Origin: Pseudomonas iranensis
GTDB lineage: Bacteria > Pseudomonadota > Gammaproteobacteria > Pseudomonadales > Pseudomonadaceae
Reading direction: 5' to 3'
DNA: 64,000 bases
NCBI RefSeq assembly: GCF_014268585.2
Contig: NZ_CP077092.1
Span: 5,803,501 to 5,867,500 of the forward strand
The translations under genes and the position numbers were made by a program. The notes below the pieces were generated by a model that saw nothing but the letters and a program-made list of their open reading frames with translations, was not told where the DNA came from and made no database searches. Each line of letters starts with the position of its first letter. Position 1 is the stretch's first letter. Shown here in pieces: positions 1 to 8,300 of this stretch.

Positions 1-387
1 CGGATAGGTGTGCAATTGCTCGAGGCTGTTGTATTCAATGGGTGCGTCTTTGCGCTTGAGGAAGCGGATGCGGTTGATCAGGTACTCACCGGAAAACTGG
101 CCGATCTGCGTGCGCTCGTCGTTGTACCAGGCATTGACCAGCACGTCGTAACGCCCCTCGCCAATCCCCAGCAATGCGCGCGCCCACGGCACTTGCTCGT
201 AACCGCTGGCATAACCGGCGCGAGCCAGTGCGGTGCTGACAATGTCGGTGGCCAGTCCACCGTTGACCAATGCATCGTCGGTAAACGGCGGCCAGTTATC
301 GAACGCCAGCCGCAGCTTCTGCGCCGCAGCATCCTGGCCGAGCACCAGCAGTCCGATCAAAGCAACGGCTTGAAGCAATCGCAGCAT
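1..387 (-). CDS. Periplasmic solute-binding protein, family 3 (partial)
   Basis: This is the N-terminal 129 residues of a periplasmic binding protein of the SBP_bac_3 type; the C-terminal part lies beyond the left edge. A hydrophobic Leu-rich signal peptide ends near residue 22 (QDAAAQ), and the mature chain begins KLRLAFDNWPPFTD, the usual first strand and ligand-loop of this fold. The later segment with PWARAL and GRYDVLVNAWY matches the first lobe. The start is supported by a GAGGA box about nine bases upstream. No permease or ATPase gene is next to it, so it is an orphan in view, and its ligand cannot be told. A second orphan of the same family is at 36531-37343. Family assignment is firm; function is unknown. 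Confidence 0.8.
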   Translation of the reverse strand, partial: MLRLLQAVALIGLLVLGQDAAAQKLRLAFDNWPPFTDDALVNGGLATDIVSTALARAGYASGYEQVPWARALLGIGEGRYDVLVNAWYNDERTQIGQFSGEYLINRIRFLKRKDAPIEYNSLEQLHTYP

Positions 388-642
388 GCTTGAACATCCT
401 CAGCGGGCAACCGCCCGACGTGGTTTCACGTCAAAACCCAAGACCCCTTACCGGCAAAACCCAAGCATTGAACATTAGCTCATGGGAGCCAGTGGACAGT
501 GCTCTTGAGCAGATTACACAAAGTCGCAGCCAGCGTGAGAAAGGAATAGTGGCATTTTGACCTTTATCACAGACTGTTGCGCCATACAGACATACGGCGC
601 TGCTGCGCTTAGTATCGGGCGACATGGTCAAGGAATCGGAAA

Positions 643-1095
643 ATGACAATCGAGTGGATCTGCAAACATCATCGTGATCTGGGCAAAGAGCAGTTGTACG
701 CCCTGTTGAAGCTGCGCTCTGACGTATTCGTGGTCGAACAGAAATGTGCTTATCCGGACCTCGACGGCCAGGATCTGGAGGGCGATACCCATCACCTGAT
801 GGGTTGGGAGGATGATCAGCTGATGGCTTATCTGCGCCTGCTGGACCCGGAATCCCAGGGCGGCGACGTGGTGATTGGCCGCGTGGTGACGGCGCCCGCC
901 GGCCGTGGCAAAGGGTTGGGCCACGCGATGATGGAACAGGCGCTGAAGCAGGCCGAAAAGCACTGGCCGCAGGTGCCGATCTATCTGTCGGCGCAGGCGC
1001 ATTTGCAGGGGTATTACGGCAAGTACGGGTTTGTCGCAGTCGGCGAGGAATATCTCGAGGATGACATTCCGCACATCGGCATGCGTCGTTCTTGA
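643..1095 (+). CDS. ElaA-like GNAT N-acetyltransferase
   Basis: A 150-residue GNAT-fold acetyltransferase of the ElaA subfamily. The N-terminal segment RSDVFVVEQKCAYPDLDGQD is the ElaA signature. The acetyl-CoA loop is seen in RVVTAPAGRGKGLGHAMM (residues about 84-101, the RGxGxG/A pattern), followed by YLSAQAHLQGYYGKYGF near the C terminus. Length fits the family (about 150). AAGGAATCGGAAA just before the ATG provides the ribosome-binding site. It stands alone, and a REPIN follows the stop codon. The substrate of ElaA proteins is not established, so only the fold-level function is claimed. Confidence 0.9.
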   Translation: MTIEWICKHHRDLGKEQLYALLKLRSDVFVVEQKCAYPDLDGQDLEGDTHHLMGWEDDQLMAYLRLLDPESQGGDVVIGRVVTAPAGRGKGLGHAMMEQALKQAEKHWPQVPIYLSAQAHLQGYYGKYGFVAVGEEYLEDDIPHIGMRRS

Positions 1096-1101
1096 GGGCC
1101 C

Positions 1102-1169
1102 TTTCGCGAGCAGGCTCGCTCCCACAGGGAATGTATATCCATTGTGGGAGCGAGCCTGCTCGCGAAGGC
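1102..1169. repeat. REPIN, family I (two inverted REP arms)
   Basis: Two copies of the palindromic Pseudomonas REP (core GTGGGAGCGAGCCTGCTCGC) lie in opposite orientation with about 17 bases between them. The unit follows the ElaA-like gene and recurs at eight other places in this window. Confidence 0.9.
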
Positions 1170-1191
1170 GTAAGAACCGTCGGCGCAGAAA

Positions 1192-1494
1192 TCAGGGGTA
1201 TTCCAGCACCGCTTTTATCTGCCGCAAATTGCGCTCGATCCACCCGCGATCAATCGCTCCCCACTCACGAATCCGATAGCGCCCCGCATGATTGCGCGCG
1301 CCCTCCTCCTGTTCGAATTCACAGACAATATCCAGATCGGCCAGCGCGGCAATCGTGTCCTGGGCGGTGCGTCGAGGCATGCCGGTGACTTCGGTCAACG
1401 CCGGCACACTCGGCGCCAGGCCACTGTCGATCAGATAGGCCACGTACAAACGGCGATAGAAACTGCTTTTGGTCTTGCTGACGTCCATCCACAC
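1192..1494 (-). CDS. Small winged helix-turn-helix protein
   Basis: A 100-residue protein that looks like a single winged-helix DNA-binding domain. Residues about 20-60 (YLIDSGLAPSVPALTEVTGM then PRRTAQDTIAALADLDIVC) give the helix-turn-helix, and the basic wing includes RNHAGRYRIREWG. The end, IERNLRQIKAVLEYP, is probably a further helix. An alternative ATG lies two codons inside. It is 12 bases downstream of the metalloprotease gene at 1507-2001 on the same strand, so the two are probably cotranscribed. No target is known. Confidence 0.75.
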   Translation of the reverse strand: MWMDVSKTKSSFYRRLYVAYLIDSGLAPSVPALTEVTGMPRRTAQDTIAALADLDIVCEFEQEEGARNHAGRYRIREWGAIDRGWIERNLRQIKAVLEYP

Positions 1495-1506
1495 CTTCCT
1501 GATTGG

Positions 1507-2001
1507 TCAAGCCTGCATATCCCGCCACGTCAGGTACACGCGCAGATCGAACTCGATCTGGTGATACCCCGGCAGCATGTGCTCGCACAGTTTATAGAAC
1601 GCCTTGTTGTGGTCCGATTCCTTGAAGTGCGCCAGCTCGTGCACGACGATCATCTTCAGAAAATCCGGCGCGGCGTCCTTGAACAGCGCGGCGATGCGGA
1701 TTTCCTTGTTGGCCTTGAGCTTGCCGCCCTGCACCCGTGACACCGTGCTGTGCAGACCGAGCGCGCGGTGGGTCAGGTCGAGGCGGTTGTCGAACAGCAC
1801 TTTGTCGATGGCCGGCGCATTGCGCATGTACTGCTGCTTAAGATCCAGCGCGTAGCTGTACAAGGCCTTGTCGCTCTGCACGTCGTGTCGCCCTGAATAG
1901 CGCTGATTCAGGTATTCACCCAGGCGCCCTTCGGCAATCAGTTGGCGCACCTGATCCTGCAATTGTGCGGGGTAGGCCTGGAGGTACTTCAACACAGTCA
2001 T
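1507..2001 (-). CDS. YgjP-like M48 family metallopeptidase
   Basis: A 164-residue zinc metallopeptidase-like protein of the YgjP/WLM type. The zinc motif HELAH is within MIVVHELAHFKESDHNKAFY, followed by a cysteine- and histidine-containing helix. There is no signal peptide, so it should be cytoplasmic. The chosen start (MTVLKYLQAYP) matches the beginning of the conserved region; an in-frame ATG 16 codons further upstream (2049) overlaps the neighbouring gene's end and is less likely. It precedes the winged-helix gene on the same strand. Substrate unknown. Confidence 0.85.
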   Translation of the reverse strand: MTVLKYLQAYPAQLQDQVRQLIAEGRLGEYLNQRYSGRHDVQSDKALYSYALDLKQQYMRNAPAIDKVLFDNRLDLTHRALGLHSTVSRVQGGKLKANKEIRIAALFKDAAPDFLKMIVVHELAHFKESDHNKAFYKLCEHMLPGYHQIEFDLRVYLTWRDMQA

Positions 2002-2045
2002 GGACGAGCGACGCGGTTCGAAAAAGGTCCGCCAGTGTAGCGAAT

Positions 2046-4169
2046 TCAACCGGGCAACGCGCTCCAGTCAAACGGTTCAACGAAGCTGACCGCGTCTTCG
2101 GCGATCAACGGCCGCGCGACGAGGAAGCCCTGCACGTATTCGCAGCCATGGGCTTGCAGCCACTGATATTGCTCGAGGGTTTCCACCCCTTCGGCAATCA
2201 CCAGCAGACCGTATTGCTTGCACAGATCGATGACCATGCGCACCAGCGCCGCATCACGTGGCGAGTCCGGCAAGCGCGCGATCAGGTGGCGGTCGAGCTT
2301 GAGCGTGTCCAGTTCCAGATCACGCAAATGCGCCAGCGAGCACGGCCCCGAACCAAAATCATCCAGCGCCACGCGCACCCCGAGATGACGCAGCAGCCGC
2401 AGTTGCTTGCGGGTTTCGTCCGGGTTTTGCATCAACGCTTCTTCGGTGACCTCGACTTCCAGTTGCCGCGGTTGCAGCGCATGGCGTTCCATGACCTGGC
2501 GCAATTCAGTGACCAGATTCGGCAGGCCGAACTGGGTATTGCTCAGGCTTACGCCGAGCACCAGATCTTCAGCGAACAAGGTTTCCCAGGCTTTGCGCTG
2601 GCCGGCGCCACGGTGATAGATCCAGCTGCCGAGGCGACTGATCAAGCGCGCCTCTTCCAGCAACGGCAGAAACAACCCCGGCGGCACATCGCCGACACTC
2701 GGATGCTGCCAGCGCAGCAACGCTTCGAAACCACGGATCTGTCCGCTGCCGATCGCCACCTGCGGCTGATAGACCAGATTGAAATCGCGATTCTCGATGG
2801 CCTCGCGCACGCTGTCTTCAAGCATCAGACGCGAGCGTGCGCGGCCGTTCATTTCATGATCATAGAAGCGATATTGCTGACGGCCGGCACGCTTGGCTTC
2901 GTACATGGCAATGTCCGAGGCGCGCAGCAAGCCGTCGAGGTTACGGCCACAGTCGGGATAAGTAGCGATACCGATACTGGCGCCAAGGACGATATCCAGG
3001 CCTTCGATCTGCTGACAAACCGATACCCGTTCGATGAGTTTTTCGGCAATCTTCGCCGCTTGCTCAGGGAACTCCAGATCCAGCAGCGCGGTGAATTCAT
3101 CGCCGCCCATGCGCGCGAGAATATCGAACGGTCGCAGGCACGCCTTCAATTGTTCGGAGACCCAGCGCAACACGCGGTCGCCGGCGTCATGGCCGAGGGA
3201 GTCATTGACCCGTTTGAAGCCATCGAGATCGAGGTAGAGCAACACCCAGCTGCTGTCGCTGCGTTCCCCGCGCAACAGCAGGTTTTCCACGGTCTGGTAG
3301 AACCCGCGCCGATTGAGCAGCCCGGTCAGCGGATCGGTCACGGCCTGGAACTCCAGTTGCTGGTGCAAGTGACGCACCACCGACATGTCCAGCACCGTCA
3401 CCACCATCGCGTGCTGCTCCGAGGGCAGCGGCGCGCAGGACAATGCCACCGGCACTTGCTGCCCCGGCGCAGTACGCAACAACGCATCATGCAGGCGCAG
3501 GGTTTCGCCACGTTGGTAGCCGGAGTAGAACTCGGAATCGGCCCACAGGGGAATGTGTGGCTTCTGCAGGAAATCGAGAAACTCCTTGCCTTCCAGATCC
3601 TTCACCGGCGCGTTGAGCAGTCGCGAAATCGCCGGGTTGGCGAAGCGGATCACGCCGTCCTCGCTCAGCACCAGAATGCCTTCGGCGGCGTTGTCCAGCA
3701 CCGAGGCATTGAAGGCGCGCGCCACTTCCAGGTCATGACTGAGGCGTTGCAAGGCACGGCGATTGCGCTGGTGCTCGAGCAGCGCCTGGACCTTGGGCTT
3801 GAGGATTTGCGGATCGAACGGCTTGAACAGGTAATCCACCGCACCGCTGGCATAGCCCTTGATCACGGCATCCTGAGATTGCTCGTTGGCGGTGAGAAAG
3901 ATAATCGGCGTGAGGCGCGTGCGCTGGCTGCCGCGCATCAGCCGCGCAACCTCGAAACCATCCATGCCGGGCATCTGCACATCGAGCAGGACCAGATCGA
4001 TGTCGTATTCGAGCAAAAGGTTCAGTGCCTCGAAACCCGAGGCGGCGGTCATCACGTGCCAATCCTGACGCTGCAATAACGCGCGCATGCTGATCAGGTT
4101 TTCGGGGTAATCATCGACGATCAAAAGGACCGAGCTGCCTTCACCTGGCTGGGGTTGCGCGCATTCCAT
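2046..4169 (-). CDS. Response regulator with PAS, GGDEF and EAL domains
   Basis: A 707-residue cytoplasmic c-di-GMP signalling protein. A receiver domain comes first (LLIVDDYPEN, then phosphoacceptor in LVLLDVQMPGMDG, Lys in LFKPFD), then a PAS domain (about 150-260), a GGDEF domain with an intact MGGDEF near residue 354, and an EAL domain with EALLRW at 482. The later EAL residues are present (EVTEEAL, DDFGSG, LKLDR, VIAEGVET, VQGF), but the metal-binding Asn of the usual VNxS motif is Ser541 (VSLSNTQF), so phosphodiesterase activity may be weakened. GGDEF looks intact, so a cyclase or dual role is possible. The start at 4169 has AGAGAAG upstream; an alternative ATG at 4208 would add 13 residues. 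No adjacent histidine kinase is visible. Confidence 0.9.
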   Translation of the reverse strand: MECAQPQPGEGSSVLLIVDDYPENLISMRALLQRQDWHVMTAASGFEALNLLLEYDIDLVLLDVQMPGMDGFEVARLMRGSQRTRLTPIIFLTANEQSQDAVIKGYASGAVDYLFKPFDPQILKPKVQALLEHQRNRRALQRLSHDLEVARAFNASVLDNAAEGILVLSEDGVIRFANPAISRLLNAPVKDLEGKEFLDFLQKPHIPLWADSEFYSGYQRGETLRLHDALLRTAPGQQVPVALSCAPLPSEQHAMVVTVLDMSVVRHLHQQLEFQAVTDPLTGLLNRRGFYQTVENLLLRGERSDSSWVLLYLDLDGFKRVNDSLGHDAGDRVLRWVSEQLKACLRPFDILARMGGDEFTALLDLEFPEQAAKIAEKLIERVSVCQQIEGLDIVLGASIGIATYPDCGRNLDGLLRASDIAMYEAKRAGRQQYRFYDHEMNGRARSRLMLEDSVREAIENRDFNLVYQPQVAIGSGQIRGFEALLRWQHPSVGDVPPGLFLPLLEEARLISRLGSWIYHRGAGQRKAWETLFAEDLVLGVSLSNTQFGLPNLVTELRQVMERHALQPRQLEVEVTEEALMQNPDETRKQLRLLRHLGVRVALDDFGSGPCSLAHLRDLELDTLKLDRHLIARLPDSPRDAALVRMVIDLCKQYGLLVIAEGVETLEQYQWLQAHGCEYVQGFLVARPLIAEDAVSFVEPFDWSALPG

Positions 4170-4481
4170 GCTGCTTCTCTTATCGGGACCGGTTGCCGGC
4201 AAAACCATAGACGTACTGAGCCTTCACTCTAGACGCGGATGCCGCAAAGCAGAAGCTGTCGTCACGCCATCATTTGGCCAATGTTCCATCGAACCGACTA
4301 ACGGTCACCGCTACAGCCCCCGAAAACCGGGAAGGATGGCATTTCGACAGGACTTTGACGTCAAGTAATCGCCGGGCGGGCATTAACAAAAATTGCCGCT
4401 ACGCTTATAAAGACGCCCGAAAACGCGCGGGCTAGAGCTTCTGGCACCGGCGTTCCGGATGAATTGATTGGAAGAACCGTC

Positions 4482-5150
4482 ATGATCGACCTCGCAACCT
4501 GGAACCTCAGCGTTCCTGTTGGCAGCCCGCCGTACACCGTCGAAACCTCGAAACTGGTGGATGGCTTCAAGGATCAGTACTTCCATTCCGACACCGGCAC
4601 CCTGTTCTTCTGGTCCCCGGTGACTGGCTCGAAAACCGAAAACGCCATCTACCCGCGTACCGAACTGCGCGAAACCTACAGCAACGGCACCCTGCGCAAC
4701 TGGTACTACCCGGACGCCGACAACCTGCTGCGCGCCACTCTCACGGTGAACAAGGTGCCGAGCTCCGGCAAGATCGTCATCGGCCAGATTCATGCGTACG
4801 AGAGCCAGCGGCCAATGGTCAAGCTCGAATATCAGTACAAGGAAAAAACCCAGACCGGCAATCTGGTGATAAAAGTGCGCATGCGCCCGGACGACGCCGA
4901 AAGCCGCGTCATCACCCTCGCCACCGGGATCAAGCTCGATCGCGAATTCAACTACCTCATTCACTTGAGCCCTGGTGGCGCGCTGGGCGTGAGTGCGGCA
5001 GGTTATCAGTGGGATTCACAGATCAGCGCGACGTGGCGTGACAAGCCGTTGTACTTCAAGGCCGGGGTGTACGTGCAGGACAACACCGGGTACACCAGTG
5101 AGGGTGGGCAGGTGATGTTTTCGAAGCTGGATATTGATCACAACAAGTGA
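4482..5150 (+). CDS. Polysaccharide lyase family 7 (alginate lyase)
   Basis: A 222-residue single-domain PL7 lyase, which cleaves alginate by beta-elimination. All three PL7 signatures are visible: RTELRE, GQIHAY (the QIH variant) and YFKAGVYVQDN, which carry the substrate-binding Arg, catalytic His and catalytic Tyr. It lacks a signal peptide, as do some other Pseudomonas PL7 enzymes, so export is not evident. The ATG at 4482 follows GGAAGA; an upstream TTG at 4464 is possible but not needed. It is monocistronic, with a structured spacer behind it. Confidence 0.9.
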   Translation: MIDLATWNLSVPVGSPPYTVETSKLVDGFKDQYFHSDTGTLFFWSPVTGSKTENAIYPRTELRETYSNGTLRNWYYPDADNLLRATLTVNKVPSSGKIVIGQIHAYESQRPMVKLEYQYKEKTQTGNLVIKVRMRPDDAESRVITLATGIKLDREFNYLIHLSPGGALGVSAAGYQWDSQISATWRDKPLYFKAGVYVQDNTGYTSEGGQVMFSKLDIDHNK

Positions 5151-5163
5151 CACGACAGGCAGC

Positions 5164-5313
5164 GGACCCGGCAAAGCTTGCCGACACAAGCGGCAACAGC
5201 AAGAGGCGCGATGTAGTAGTTATGTATGCCGGGTCCGTTCCCGGGAGTCTTTAGGTTAGGGCGAATCGAATAATCGATTCGTGTGCAGCGTCGTCCGTCG
5301 CGGCGGGCTGCAC
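5164..5313 (+). other. Series of three inverted repeats before the giant gene
   Basis: Three perfect dyads follow each other: GGACCCGGCA (5164-5173) with TGCCGGGTCC (5227-5236); CGAATCGA-ATAA-TCGATTCG (5262-5281); GTGCAGC (5283-5289) with GCTGCAC (5307-5313). They end about 25 bases before the start of the giant gene. The first may terminate the alginate lyase transcript, although no T tract follows it. The others lie in the presumed leader. Confidence 0.5.
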
Positions 5314-5342
5314 GGCAATCAACCTGAAAGGAAATCCGGGTG

Positions 5343-8300
5343 ATGACTCCCCCTCTCGATTCTGCCGAAGACACGCTGCGCCGGTTGGCGCTCTGCGCCA
5401 CCGCCATCAAACATCTTCTGGATGCGCAGCCAACTCTCGCCACGGTAATGGCCGCTCATTTGCGCAAGGGCCTGGCGGCGCTCGTGCCTGAAAACCCGCC
5501 GGACCCTGACGCGGTTTTTCTTAACGAATATGTCTATGACAGGCCCGCGCCCGATGCTCCGGGTGGCGCTGCGCGAGTGCGCCGCCTGACGCGAACGCGC
5601 AACCTGACACAGGCCCTTCACGAAGCTATTGTCAGTCAGAAAATACCTACCGCCCTCGAGAAAGAGCCGCCAACCGGCCTGGTCGACAGGGCCGTGGGCT
5701 TTTACCCACATGCGTACGATACGGGCCGCGACAACGAGATCACTGCCCTGCAAGTCGCAGCCGTGAATACCCTGATCCGCGACCTGCAAGAAGACAGTTC
5801 GTTGCTGTACTGGCGAGCGCTCGATGTTTTCTGGTCTTCGCCCCATGCCACCACTGGCGCCCTGACAGTCCTTGAGGCCGTGAGCCAAAAGCAACGTGTG
5901 ATGTTCAGGCTCGAAGCGGATCTGAAACTGCATGATGCCCGGCAACAACTTATCCAGGCTGAGCAGGCATTGCAGAAAAAGCCTGGAGACCAGTCGCTGC
6001 AAACGACAGCCGACAACATCCGCACGCACCTGCAGGTGATGACCGAAGGCAGGCAACTGATCGAAAACCTCGTACTCCACGAGACCACGCGAACCGCCAC
6101 GCCCGCGCAGGTGGTCAGCATTACTCTCCACTCCAGTGACGAGCCCGAATGGTCGGCACTGCTGAGCGGCTGCTTCATCATCACCGAGCGATTGCATGGG
6201 ACTCGTCCGACCGTGCTGTACACCCCGCAATTCGGCGTCGAAGTCTTCGAGCACTTCAACGCCATGGAGAATTTTCTGCGGCGGCGTCTGGTGGCTGATC
6301 CGGAAAAAATGTTGCTGCTCGACAACGTTGCGTTCAATAACCGAACCCGGGCCAGCGAAGAAATGAAGCAGGGGCAGCGTTTGCGCTACACCGCGGTTAC
6401 CGACGACGTATTCAATGCCTTCCTGAAAAAGCGACGGCAGCAGCAGGATGCCGAAGTCGATCATGCGTTAAGCGGTTCTCCTGTCACCTTCGACGCCTTG
6501 ACCAAGCAGTTGCAGACCGCGTTGACGCTACCCCTCAACGGCAGTCCTGACTTGCTCGCACGGCTGCCCGTAAGCGCCGAGCCGACCAAAGTCACCGCTC
6601 TCGCCCACACTTTGCCCGACGCTGAACAGCAGACACGCCTGATTCAGCAGTGGAACGCACTCAATCAGCAAATCGGCGATGTACTTGAAGAGCAGAAACA
6701 TCCTTGTTTGAAAAACGCGCTTTCCTCCCTGCTCAACGAGACCTTTGCACAGCTGCCTGCCGACATCGAACCAGCGGCGCTCTACGTGACCCGCTATCGC
6801 ACCGGCGCGGACGGTCTTCGTCAGTTCGAGTCGTCGCGCCCCTTGCTTGAGGCATTACGCGCTTTATTGCTTTGGGAAAACGCCAAGCTGCCAGCCGAGG
6901 AGCATGAAGCAGGGCCGCAAGCAGAGGCCGACCCTGTCAGTGAGGGCGTATTCAGTAGCCCCACCGTCTGCGACGAAGCCGAGCAGATCGTGCAAAACGG
7001 TTCGCTGACGCAATTGGCTGACGCTCTGCAAGCCCGTATGACCGAGCAAGTCCGCGACTACTGGCAAACGCCGTTAGCGGCAGAGCTGGCGTGCCCACAG
7101 GCGCGCCTGATCGACCTGCACCGCCAGGCGCTGAACGTTCAGGCTTGCCTGCGCTCAGCCGATCAGACGTTAAGCCCCCAGGCCAAACTGCTGATCGACC
7201 GCGCTCTGGGTTTTCCGACCCTCGCTCGCCGGGAGGCGCATTTCAAGCCTGGCGCGCGCCCCGGTATCTATCGATTGACAGTGAATACCGCCAGCGCCGA
7301 AGGCGCACGTCTGGCAGGCAGTTTCATCCTGACCTCGAACGACGGCTCCAGCCCGGTTTTGCCGCATTGGCCCTATGGCCACAAGAGCCTGAGCACGCTG
7401 GGCCTGAGTGGCAGCAGCGGCGCCGGACTTGTCGTGCTGTATACGCCGCAGCAAGGCTTTGAAGAGCTGCCGAATCTGCAAGCATTACGTGACATGCTCG
7501 TAGCGCGCATCAATGCCGGCGACGAAGTCGGGAAATTATTTGCCAGCGGCTTGCCGCTGGCGGTGCAGCACATGAAAAGTGGCCTGTGGGGCAGTGATCT
7601 GCGCTCTACCTTTGCGCCGATAGAGGACGACTTTGTTGCCGACGGCATCCAGACGCTGCTGGACAAACAGCAGTCCGACATCGATACCCTCATGGGTCTG
7701 GCCCATGGCGAGTCGGACCGCGAAGGCAACGCCCGCCCGCAGATGCTCGAACTGCTGGATATGGCCGGAGCGTTCATGGCGCGTAACCGCCTCTTGCTGG
7801 ATCACTGGCAGGCGGACTGGGAAAAGCGCCTCAGTCAGGCCGATCGTACGGCGCTGCAGAATCTGGCCCGGACAGCGGGGGAAAAACAGTTGCAACTCAG
7901 CCAGCAATGGAAAGCGCTTGTGCCGACCATCGCCGAATATGCCAAGGCACAGGTATTGCTGAAAATTCGTGCCTTCCTCGCAGAAAAGGGTGCGGATGAA
8001 CGGGTCCGCGCTGCCTACCCTGAGGGCATTGATCCGGATCAGACCTTGGTGATCCGCACTACCCGAACCCGCGTCGGAGCCGGCATCCAATCAGGATTTG
8101 CATCGGTGCATGAAAGCGTCGCGAGCACACGCATGAGTCTGACCAATCTGCTGCTGAAAAATAATCAGCCCTGGCAGAAGAGTCTTTCCTGGAGTGAAGA
8201 ACATCTGCTGGAGGCCACACTGACCACATCGAAGGGTGTTTGGGTGCGTGACGCCAATGGAAAAGCCGTCACGCTGGACAAACAATGCCTTGAACAATGG

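Noticed and set aside
1965..4079. 704-residue open frame on the plus strand
   Set aside because: It is the antisense of the GGDEF/EAL gene; composition is rich in His, Arg and Gln without domains, while the opposite strand has full motifs.
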